Shown: positions 11,803 to 23,700 of the stretch, one piece after another
Position numbering within the stretch: the first letter of the stretch is position 1
Layout of the letters: each line of letters opens with the position of its first letter
Source: Stictocephala bisonia
Taxonomy: Eukaryota; Arthropoda; Insecta; Hemiptera; Membracidae
Reading direction: 5' to 3'
Assembly: GCA_035578905.1 (NCBI GenBank)
Contig: JAQJVL010000104.1
Location: forward strand, 248,001-312,000
Length of the DNA: 64,000 bases
Notes under the pieces: model-generated
The model's input: the letters and a program-made list of their open reading frames with translations, nothing else
Database searches by the model: none
What the model was told of the DNA's origin: nothing
Made by a program: the position numbers and the translations under genes

Positions 11803-12840
11803 TTATTCGTCACTGGAAGTATCTGAACTAGAGGCATCACTGTCTGCAAGTGGTTGTTGCACTTTTTTCTCGTTGTATAGGTCTGCAATTAGAGCCCACA
11901 AATTATGCATACAAGTTTTACAATTACTATATTGACGTTTGAATACAAACTCAGCAATATGTAAATGATGTTTCTTACTACCGTATCCAGGAACATTCAA
12001 ACAAACTTCCTGCCACAAACGTTCTTTGTATTGTGTATGTGCTCTAGTGTCTAGTGATGGCAAATATTTTCAATGTATTGAATTATCGATACATTGCAAA
12101 CCAAATATCGATTTAATGATAATATCGAAAGAAAAATATTGATATATTGGGTAACCGATACATCGAATAGTAAATTATTTATCTGTATACAATTATGCAC
12201 TAACTCTTATGTCATGTTTTGCTGTCACTATTTATATAAAATAAATAATATTTATTAAAAAAGATCAGGGGCTAAGTAAACAGTTTTTGAATATGTCACT
12301 ATTTATCAATTAAATATATCTATCTACATGGAAAATTTATGGTCTGTGAGGTTGAATGAAAATATTCAAAATAAGAATAATTATATGTACCTTTAATTAT
12401 TATGTTGATTATAAAAGAATAATTTAATAACATTGGTATAGTATCGCCAACCCGTTCCATCCACTGGTCTACCTACAATACACTACGTTTTAGTGTTTTA
12501 ATCTGACGTAAAAAAACAAAATAAAGTTATTTTGTGTTTCAATGCATGTTTTGTACGCACAAGAGGCAATTTAAATGTGTTTTTTTTTATAATTGTGATG
12601 ATTGTAAAGAGGGATAACGTCAATATTTATTGATATGACATATTGAACCAAACTATCGCTGTGGCCGATATTATCGAAAGAAGAAAATCGATACTAATAT
12701 ATCGATGTATTGAAACAAATTTATCAATATTTTCGATATATCGTTGCCATCCCTACAGTGTCAGGATCAACAAAATTATACGAATGGTTGACAGTTAAAT
12801 GCTGGTTCATCACAAACCTGTAGCATACAACTCATAATGA
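11803..12840 (-). pseudogene. Merlin/ISXO2-like (IS1595-type) transposase C-terminus, split by a MITE
   Basis: The minus strand from about 12840 to 12753 reads VMNQHLTVNHSYNFVDPDT. It continues after a 0.7-kb insertion at 12063 as RAHTQYKERLWQEVC, then YGSKKHHLHIAEFVFKRQYS. The pattern VNHS-NFVDP-T-AHT-x-E-LW followed by an L-EF-F-R block is characteristic of ISXO2-like transposases (eukaryotic Merlin superfamily). The C-terminus is a Ser/Asp-rich acidic tail ending SSDE. The N-terminal portion is missing or too decayed to read. Confidence 0.65.
12061..12752. mobile_element. hAT-type MITE with 8-bp target duplication
   Basis: The insertion splits the Merlin-like frame. Its ends are TAGTGATGGCAA and, inverted, AGGGATGGCAA. 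On the minus strand the flanks are GACACTGT and GACACTAG, an 8-bp duplication with two mismatches. The subterminal regions are packed with ATCGAT-like motifs (for example TATCGATACATTG near the left, TATCGATGTATTG near the right). No coding potential was seen. The 8-bp duplication and termini point to the hAT superfamily. Confidence 0.7.
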
Positions 12841-14678
12841 ACCACTGAATTACCAGCAGTGACGGGCCCTCACTAGACTTGCTGAGTACCATGAACGCTT
12901 ATCGCGTTATCTGATTCCTTATCTTACTAAGTAGTTATAACTGTATTACTGGCAATCCGACTTTCCATTCCATAAAATGTTATTGTGCAGTATGACAAAT
13001 ATTGGTGATGAGGCAATGAGAAATTATTACTGTACCAAGTTAGCTATGTAAAATATTGTCAAGAATTGTATATTTAATTAAACCTACAACCTGTACATTT
13101 ATTGATTTGGTTCTAAGAGCTTATTTATTGCTTTCTTTCATACCGTACTTACCTACTTTATTGAATAACTCTATAGGGTAATTCTTCTGGTGCAAAACAA
13201 GTTTTTTGTGGCAGAAAAAGTTATTATAGTTATTGTTGGGATTAGTAATAAAAATCTCGTAAGTATTGTTTTATCAATCTTAAAATGTTAGGCCTAACTT
13301 TGCCTTCTTTATTTATTTTATTTTCTCTTTTGTACCGGTATGTTAAAGAACGTTTAAAGTTTAAAGAACTAGACAGATTTAAGATGTAACATCTATAATC
13401 ATAACATAGTTTTAGTTTATAATTTTACAGCACAGAAAATGTGTTTTGTGCTTTACAAAAATGTAAAACCTACTTTATAACCTAGCAAATCTTTTTTGTA
13501 TGCTGAACACGTGTTTTAGAACTATTTTAATATAGGCGTATGACTACTTTATTTTGTGATGAATAGTGTATAGTGGCTATATATGTGATTGTAATAAAAG
13601 CAACACCTTACCACAAAAGAGAGTATTAATTAAGATACAGGAGCTAATTCAACTCGAAAAAATACCAAATAATGGTATGGTTCAATACAAGAAAGGTATG
13701 TGTGTATAAATACATCTGTTAAGGGCGTTGTGAGAGATTGTTAATTTTTAATGCATTTTTGGAGGACCAACTAACATTCATATCAGTCAAATAAATAGTA
13801 CAAAAGACGCTACTACGAACGATCACAGAGATATTCGTTTTATATGTAGAAATTAATGAAAAGAACAAACTGTACCTTAGAGGAGATAGTGCATATCTTG
13901 GAGCAAAGAGAATTGATGGACCGTAGAGATGGATCCACCAGGCCTGGGATGTCAATGTTGTCTAGCGGTCAGTTCGGAGCACAACACTATTGAGAGTTCA
14001 CATACTTTAGAATATTGAATAAAATACTGGGTAGATCGAGAGAAGAAATTGAGAAAAACACGATCACTGCTTAATGAAATAAGAATTATACAGTGTATGA
14101 GAGAGTTGCGGCAATTACGACACGAGAACCAAGAGAACCGCCCTGCGTAACATCATAAGTTCTACTGGAGTTTTAATTTTAGGTAGAGGGGTGAAGCGTG
14201 TTGACGGGGTTCACACTACCGGTTGCAAGTGTTAGACTATGTCACCTGATATTTGACTTTTGGCAAGTGCATGTGCATAGAGACCAGTAAGATTATTTAA
14301 ATTTCAATATAGTAACAGGTGAAAATGTGATCAGTATGTGAGTTACAATTTATGCTTAAGAGTTTATAAAAAGCAGATAAGAGGAACAAACTATTAAATT
14401 ACTTAGTTATTTTAATCATGAATTATAACCAAGCATATGTGCAATATTTATTACTAAGTACAGAACAACATCAATATTTTAACATACCTAAATGAACAAT
14501 CAATGCATTTTTTCTTTTTCTTTTTGGCTTTTATTTGAATGATAGTTATGTGTATTTACAATTCATTGTAACTAAACCTTACTTATTTATATGTTTTTTT
14601 AAATTTGTATTATAGGTAATTGAAATAAAATAATGATTTTTTGTTATTTTTATGTACCAGGTTAATTGAACTAGAAAA
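12841..14678. other. Noncoding DNA upstream of PEX19, presumed promoter/5' UTR region
   Basis: No convincing frame is present. The stretch 13860-14290 is slightly less AT-rich and lies directly upstream of the PEX19 start codon. A plausible splice donor CAGTAAGA at about 14286 and an acceptor TATGTACCAG ending at 14660 would allow a noncoding first exon spliced 18 nt before the ATG. This is inference; no TATA box was identified with confidence. Confidence 0.35.
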
Positions 14679-14751
14679 ATGGCTGAAAGCAAAGAAAGTC
14701 AGGATGTTAAAAGCACACAACCTGACGATGATCTTGATAACTTATTGGATA
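14679..14751 (+). CDS. PEX19: PEX19 coding exon 1
   Basis: Encodes residues 1-24 plus the first base of Ser25, rich in Asp/Ser. The donor is GTAAGT at 14752. It ends inside the PEX3-binding motif (LDNLLD...), which exon 2 completes. An acceptor-like TACCAG just upstream (14655-14660) suggests a spliced 5' UTR. Confidence 0.9.
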
Positions 14752-17700
14752 GTAAGTATAATTAAAAATGTTTGTTAAATCTCTTATATTTATTACACTG
14801 CATGGCTCTTGTACCGTATAACATTTTAATGTATTTCTAGAAGGGGCTAGATACTTCAAATTTGGCATACCTCTGCTTATATTGAGCAACTGACAGGAAA
14901 AGTGGGAAAACTGAAAAGTTATAATTTTTGTACATCCAAAAATTACAGATGTAATTTTTGAGCAAGAGCAAAGTTTTATAAACAACAAGAATATAGTGAA
15001 ATGATAAGTAGTTCAGGAAAAAAATAATGATACTGCTGGTGACTTATCCGCCAGTTTGCAATATCACGAGTAGTGGTGAATTTATGAGTGAACTTAAAAC
15101 TGGAAATGAGTATTTCTGTTAGTGGTTGTGTTAAATTATCATACTAATCATTAGGTGTTTTGTGTACCGTGGATGTTTTAACTAGCCTATTTCATACACA
15201 AAGTGAAATAATGCTCTATTATCTTCTTCAATTTACATTACGGTTTATAATTGTTTCCTTGGAACTGACCAGTCCAAACTGCTTTTGGTCAGTTTAAGGA
15301 AAAAAGAAATAAGTAAGATTTTTATTTGAAATACTTGAGCTAAATATGATTAACAAATCACTTAAATCCAAAGCCAATACCGCTTCGTTTGGTACTTACA
15401 TTGAAATAATAACTTGTATAACCAAGACACATTTTATATTAATAAATCCTACTGAAAAGTGCTATATTAAGCAAATTTAAGGATTTGAAATTAAATGATT
15501 GCGCACTTCCACTACAGAAAAAAGCTGTGTAAACAAGTGCTTCAAGTAAATCATTCTAACCTATTACAAAACTTCATATCAACAGGTAGGCCTAAATTAT
15601 TAAAAAATTTTGGTTCTAAGTATGGAAATTACTGATGGGTTTTATATTTTTAAAAGTGTTGAAATAATATAAAACCTAAAAGTAATATTTGTGGAACTAA
15701 TAAAGAATACAATTTTAGTTCCAGTGTTGCCAATTCTCTTAAAAACAGCTTTTAAACTTAATAAACTACCTGTGACTCAACTACAAGTAATTCAATGTCA
15801 AGCCTTCGAGGTGTGTCAACGGAGGGGGCTTGTCTAACCTTTAATACAGTAAATCTTAGTATTTCCTTTAGTACGTTTCCTGATATTTTTAAGCTAACTA
15901 ACTAAAGTTATCAAATTGCATAAATATGTTGATATTTTGAATAACAATAGGCCTGCTCTATTTGTAATTACATAAATCATATATGAAGAATGCAACTGAA
16001 TGGTAAGCTATTAAAACCAGACATTTTAGCCTTGGATTGATTATCAACTACAGTAGAACCCCGCAAATCCGAACCCCACAAATCCGAATTTTCGGCAAAT
16101 CCGAACTGACGGGGATCGGAAACATTTTTTTTGACAAGTTAAAATACTGTATGTATTTAGTAAATTTGGAGTCGCAAAACCGGGAATGAAATAACAGACA
16201 AAAACGTAAAAACATAATTTTAATTTACAAAAACACCTTCAACATCGTTAACATGGTTAACGATATTACCTGAAAATGTAACAATTTTTTCAGGTAATAT
16301 AGTGATGTGGTTACTAAAATTGTGCAGAATTTGTCCCAATCACAAATATGACAAGTTGTTTGCAATCAGCAAATTTCCTGCCCTAATGTGCTTAATAATG
16401 GTAAGATTGTAAAAAAACTTGCCATATTCGTGATCAGAGCAAAATATTGCACAGTTTGTATACCCACACTGCTGTATTACAAGAAAAACATTTTTCCGTC
16501 TTTCTTCATTTCCATACATTTTTTGACTTTTCCACTGAAAAAACTATACACACATAACTGTTTCTTAGTTATGTATGTATAGTTCTGACAATGCCCCTGT
16601 TCTATATAATTACCGTTTTATTATTATAAAAAAACCAACCACTAGTAGACAGCCACGTAGTTGCTAGGCTAGTACAGACAACTTCTCTATCTGGCAGCTT
16701 TCTTTAAGAATTTTAATATTTCTTAATATTTTTCAATAAACTGGATTTACAATACCTCGAGTTCCAATTGCTATTTTCTTTTTTTATAGTAAGTAAAATA
16801 TAAATTGTATGAAAATGTTGAGTGTCACTGTTCATTTTAGAACATTCTGAAATATGTCTGCTTCTTTTACAAATTCAAGCCTATTTTTATTATTAATTAA
16901 GAGTTTGAAAATGATACCTTCCCTTTCTGTTATAGAATTTAATTGTAAGAGTTTATTGAATTGAATGATCTAAGTAGAAACTTTCTTATCGCTATACAGA
17001 ATTTATAATCAACCTACAACTTGTGAGTAATGTTTAGTTATTTCTTACAGTACGACCATGGCCGGCATGTCCCAACTTTCATTTTCATTGTAATTGCCTG
17101 AAATAAGTGATTGTTGTGCCATCCCACACCACCTCATTTTGGATATAAAATAAAAGAATTGTGTATAATATACTGACTAAAGTTATGTCTAAATACTTTA
17201 CATGCCTAATAGGCAATTCACTACTATAATTCAACATCTTGATGCTCTAAATGAGATTATACTACCACTGTACATGTATGAGGGCAGGTGGATCACTACC
17301 ACTGTATGTGTATTGGAGAGCGGGTGGGTCACTACCACTACATGGTTGGGCGGGTGGGTCACTACCACTGTACATGTATGGGTGGGCTGGTAGGTCACTA
17401 CCATAATGTTTATCACAGGGACCTCACCGACAAGTTAAATCAAACTTGGTGAGATCAAATCTGTAAAATAAAATGTATAAATAAATTTTGAAAAATTTCA
17501 AATTCTGTTAAGTTTTATTTTTTTGTAACAGATATTCTGCATATTGTGATTTTGTCTAGGCTATCTTCTATTCGTTTAATATGTGGAAAAGAAGCTTTTT
17601 ATTGTTTTTAGATTTTACTTAATTAATTATACTCTATAAAAGTAAAGTTGTTTACCTCAGGTATTCAGTCATCTCAGTGGTTACACTAAGAAATTGTATA

Positions 17701-20700
17701 TAGACCCTGTAAGTACATATTATTATTTTAGTGATTATATTTACTTTTGAATGTTAAATTTTTAAGGGGTGTAGAGCTCTTTTATGTACTTGCAATGAGA
17801 TATATTATATTTTTGTTATTATTTTAAAAGCAGTATTTTTTAAATATGACATTTAGAATTTTGTTTTTTATGATATATATAACACAGCTTGAATAAACAA
17901 GAAACAATTTTAGCACTTTATAAAAAATAATCAAATAAATAAGTTATAAATTTATTCACCAAACTACATTTTGGTTTTATACCATAAAAAAACTATTGTC
18001 ATTATAAGAGTTAATGACAGTTATTTTTCAGGTGCTTTAGATGACTTTACGCAAGTGGCTAAGGATAAACCAATTGAAAAGAAGGATGAAGATAACAAAA
18101 AGATTGAAGGGGAGGAAATTGAAGATATGTGGTCAGAAATGATCAAGCAAGCATTACAAGTTGATCCAAACATCAGAGAGATGTTCCAACAAGGTATGAT
18201 AGACTCTTGAATAATACATTTTTGAGATATTGTCTTTAATGTGAAATTATATAATTTAGTTTAGTATTAAGTCAGGTATAATTTTATTGGATAAACGAGC
18301 TACAATAGTATGATGTATACAGGTTTAGTTTTAAGTCACTTACCCCCTAACATGTTCTCATAGTTTATGAAAAGTTGGCTATTTTAATATGTAATTAAAT
18401 CAATACTACCCCACACTATATTTAAAGTGTTACAATGTTATTAGGAATCATTTGGAATCCAAGATCTGTGAGTCAACCTCATAATTTTAACCCTTTGAAC
18501 CCCAGGCGGCAGTATACTGCCGTTTGGAAAACCTGTGAAAAAGACCACCAGGCAGTATACTGCCGCATTGTATTTTACATATTTTAAAATTACTAGATTA
18601 CGTATGTGAAATGCCGTCTTGTATTTCATATAGTGCTTAAGTTGAGGAATAGAACTGTATACCTTTTTCGTATTTTGAATGCCTTTGGAACTGAAATAGA
18701 CGCTACTAGTCCCGCTATGATCCATTTCTAGTCTTTGTTTACATTTCACAGTCGCATCAGCTGTTGTTATGGTGGTTAGTTATTTTGTTTGTTTATGCGT
18801 TCTATCGTAGTTTTCATTAGTTTTTAGTGTTGAATGTAGTTTATAGAGTGTAAATATAAACAATGGATCATCATAGAGACATTCAAACAAGAGAAATAGA
18901 CAGAATTATGGATGAGAATCTTATTTGTAATTAAATATAATTGTAATGTAACATATTTGTAAATAAAATAAAATAAGAAGAAAATCTTTGTAAATAGTAT
19001 ACATATTGAAGATATGTGTGGTGAATTTAACATGAAGGACCTTTTGGAATGAATGGTAAGTGTAAATATACTGTTATTTTTAAAATTATGTGCATGTTTG
19101 TTACTAAGGCTTATTTTTACCTAACTAGTTGCTATTTTTATAAATTTTGATATTTCATTTATTTATCACACAATCTTCGTACAAATGTATCATTGTATAG
19201 AGAATTGAATTTTCTTTTGAAATATAGTATTTCCCAAATTAATATTTATCTTATTTTTACTCGTTTTAGGGGGTCAAAGTTGAATTTTTGGATATTTTTA
19301 TCATTAAAAAATGTTTTTTCTTTCAAAATTAGTTTTTTACTTATTTGAAAATTAAAGACAATTTCATTCTGAACATATCAATACCACAATCTCATTGATA
19401 CATGCATAGGGGCCCAGTTTATGATTTTTTTTGGGCTAGGACTAATTTATAACGAAAGAATGGCAAATCTCTTTAAAATTCTGATTGCACTACCATTTTC
19501 AGCTTGAAATGGCAGTGTTAAATGATATGTTATATGACCATGTTCCTATTTAAAATTTTGAGTTTGACTCAGGTTTTGGATCTCAAATGATTCCTAATAA
19601 CATTATAACACTTTAAATTATTTATGAGTTAGTATTAATTTAACGGTATATACAAAAAGCAAATATTTTATAAATTGTGGAAACAAGTCAGGGGTAACTA
19701 ACTTAATACTCTTACCTTACCTTACCTCCATGGCCATTGAAACCCAGGTTGGTTTTTGGCCTCACCAAAAACTTTATACTCAACCTGTATAATTATAAGT
19801 TATTTTTTAAGCTAGATAACTTGGGTCTTTTCTAGCTAACTAACTAAGCTAGATAACTTATAAGAGAAACTTGGGTCTTTTCATATGGATTGCCAGATGA
19901 ATTTTTCTTGGTGGTTTGCCAAAGGGTGTATTTTTTCTTGGTTTGCCACTGAGTAAGTTTTTTTAGTATAACTCTGGCCCCCAGTTCACATTTCTGTGAA
20001 ATAAAATGAAATTGCCTTTCACTGTTATCTTTTGAAAACACTGATTTAGTGTTATTTTTAAACTTATACAATTAATTTACTATCAAAAAATAAAGTTTCA
20101 CTAAACTCATCACAAATGTTTTTTAAATGTGCGTGAGGAAGCATATATTTTTTTTAAATGTGCGTGAGGAAGCATATATTTTTTTAAATGTGCGTGAGGA
20201 AGCATATATTTTTTTAAATGTGCGTGAGGAAGCATATATTTTTTTAAATGTGCGTGAGGAAGCATATATTTTTTTAAATGTGCGTGAGGAAGCATATATT
20301 TTTTTAAATGTGCGTGAGGAAGCATATATTTTTTTAAATGTGCGTGAGGAAGCATATATTTTTTTTAAATGTGCGTGAGGAAGCATATATTTTTTTAAAT
20401 GTGCGTGAGGAAGCATATATTTTTTTTAAATGTGCGTGAGAAAGCATATATTTTTTTAAATGTGCGTGAGGAAGCATATATTTTTTTTTAAATGTGCGTG
20501 AGGAAGCATATATTTTTTTAAATGTGCGTGAGGAAGCATATATTTTTTTTAAATGTGCGTGAGGAAGCATATATCTTTTTAAATGTGCATGAGGAAGCAT
20601 ATATTTTTAAAGTACAGCACTGGGTATTTCTTCATACCAAAAGAAGTTTTTTTAAGTTCCTAATTTATATATTTCTTGTCTAGTCGTGGGTTTTCACTAT

Positions 20701-23700
20701 AATGTCCGTGCTTGTCATGGTAGAATTCTACTGTAATCTTTTGTTAAGCCTCATCTCTTTATTTTATTGCCTTTTCCACTACAGTTATTTATAAAAAGGT
20801 GGTTTAAATGGCAAGCAATTTTTTATGAGTCAGTTGTTGAAAATTTAATTGTGATTTTAAGTTTTGAGCTGAAATCAGTCTGTTTTACTTGATTGCAGTT
20901 GGCATATTTAGTCCCGGTTAGCTTTTTATCTAGTAGTTATTTAATTGCATTCCCAATGGCCAGTCTCTTCTCATTTCCATTTTCTTATCTTTGCGGAACT
21001 CCTGCTGTGTGAGGAGCATCTTTTTACTCATACAGAACATAAAAATAATAGCAGTATCATTGCCACAAACACAATAACGCAACCTTTTTTATATTATGGA
21101 GGAAATAGAGTTACCAATGGCAGTTTTAATTTTGAAATTTTTCGGATTAAAGAAAAATTGTTCATTTATTGACTATTCCACCTTTAAAATAAAATTTAAA
21201 TTCAATGTTTTTGTACAATCAGTTACAGTAACATATAATTTTAAAAACTAATTTATTTTAGAAGTAATATTGATGAATGAGATGAATGAATGAGTCTACC
21301 TAATTAAAAAAAGAAAATCAAACGGTTATCGATATAGAATTATACTTATTAATGTATTAGTTATCCCGCAACTTAATAGATTAAATACCATTCAATTTGA
21401 ACTGTAATACAGTATTGTTCAGGAACTATATCTAAGTAATATCTATCTATATTATATGTACATAAATATATATTTCTCATCCGATGCCCAATTTTTTATC
21501 TTAAATTATCAGCTGTTCACAGGGTTCAGTTGTGAAGAACTAGTGTAGTCTCATGTAAATGCTAATGTAATGCAGTTAATACCAGCAGTATTGGCAGACC
21601 TCACTAACTAATCAAAGTAATAGCAAAAAATATTCCTATAAGATGATAAAATAAATATATTTGTAAGTAATTTAATCGAAGGTGGCACCAATGGACAACA
21701 GCAAAGGTGGTGTTCTTGGAGATACTAATAGGGAAATAAATTCAGAGACACCAATGGCAGATTCTGAAATATCCATGTAAATTTTGAGAGACATAATTAA
21801 AGGCAAAATGTAAAAATGGAGTAATAAGTCTTGAGCACTCTTGTATTTTTGTGAATTTGGTTTTTTTTTAAGTTATTGGAATAAAACTTTTTATTTGTAA
21901 ACTTATATAATTGGCGCATATATACTTATATTAAATTAAAATTTTAAGATAAATATGAGTTAGGCAACACTGTTCTAATACAGAAGATAGACGTTATTGA
22001 GGTTTCATTATACTATTTCTTATGACTTGTTTATTTACTTTTTTATTTCAAGGTAATGGTGAAGAAAATAGCTTTTCCCAAGATTTCAATAAAATAGCAG
22101 AAGCAGCTGCTAAAGTGATGGAGAGTGACTGTCCAAGCAACTTTGCTGATATCATGTCAGAAACACTGAAAAATCTAAATGAGAGCTCAGAGACGATACA
22201 GGTTTGTAGTTAACTATATAGGTGATTATTGTAAAATGATAGTACTCAATAGTTTTCATAATTTTATACAATACTCCCTATGTTAGTTTGGAGCAACTTT
22301 TTTCAGTTATATTTTTGTACCTTCTGGTTATAAATTTAAATAATTGGAAAGATAAGAAAATTCTGTTTATGCGTATTTAATCACAATAAACATGTTGCTG
22401 GTATCCACTTATGATGGCGATGGTGTTCCTTGCTGTCATGCCTTTTGGAATCCTCTACGATTCAAATTTCTGTAACACTTCATGGTTCTGATTTTTCCTC
22501 GCTTAGTTTATAAACAATACTTTATTGTGAGTTAATTTGTTTGCGAATATCATAATTTTTCAACTTAATTAAGCCTTAAGTTGTAGGCTTAAGCATCCGT
22601 TGTTATAACTAGAATCTAGAACCACATGAAAGTGCTGTTTTTATTAACATCATTCACTTTGGTGTCATCCTATGAAACGGTTAATGATTTTGGCTGATTA
22701 TTTATAATGATGATGTCAGCTAAAATCATCAACATACGTTAAGTTTAAGCTTAATGTGACGGAGAGACTGTGTGTTAAGTCTCATAACATATTGAGACTT
22801 ATTGAGACTCATAACATAACACTGTTGTAACATGCGGCGTTTTGACCGGCATCAGGTCTCATCAAGGCAGAGCCCACTGATGAGACCTGATGCCGGTCGA
22901 AACGCCGCGTGTTGTAGACTTAACACATCATCAACATAATCAGATGTTTTAACATAAATTTAAAAGCAATACCAAACGGAATGCATCCTATCATAACCCT
23001 TTAACAATCAATAATCATCGTATTATTTACATACCATTCTCAGTCTATAATCTTTTAGAGTTGCACAGTTGGAATAGTTCTTTATTTCAGCTAATTAGAT
23101 GTAAAATGTTTGGATGATAATGAGAGTTAGGTTGTAAGCTCATATTCTAACATTCTTAAATAATCATCATCAATTCAGTTTAATAGTGTCTTTGTGAGTA
23201 GTAAGTAATGACAGGGCTTCCACTCAAGAGACAACTGAGGAGCAAGATTGCCAACATTGTAACAAATCCAAATATGTACCATTTGGTTTTGTTGCTGTTG
23301 GTTTCTCTGTTGCTTCAAATATATAATAGTTTCTTCAAATGAGTTGATGTTAATAATGAGACTACACACGATCCAGCATCTCAGTTACAATATATGGAAA
23401 AACATGAAAATTTTTAATACTGTATGTAGTGCTTAAATGTAAATTTAGTGACAAATAAATTTCTTAAAAACGAGTCATCACTTTGATATTATGACAACAA
23501 ATGCAGATAATAGTCCTTTTTACTTTTAATGTGGCTTAGTTACTTTATTTGATAATAAAATGATACCTACTTTAGGTGTTTTTGACCCATTGATGTTTCT
23601 ATGTTACTTTTGTCATTACACTTAACACATTTACTACCTAATATGGATTAACCTTATTTCAATAGAGGAAATTAATTTTCTTTCTTTAAACCTTTTGTTT

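Noticed and set aside
13719..13955. Minus-strand 78-aa frame upstream of PEX19
   Set aside because: No recognisable domain; composition as expected by chance.
20110..20600. Several overlapping frames encoding repeats of LPHAHLKKYM-like peptides on both strands
   Set aside because: They arise only because a 30-bp tandem unit keeps frames open; no start context, splicing signals or homology support translation.
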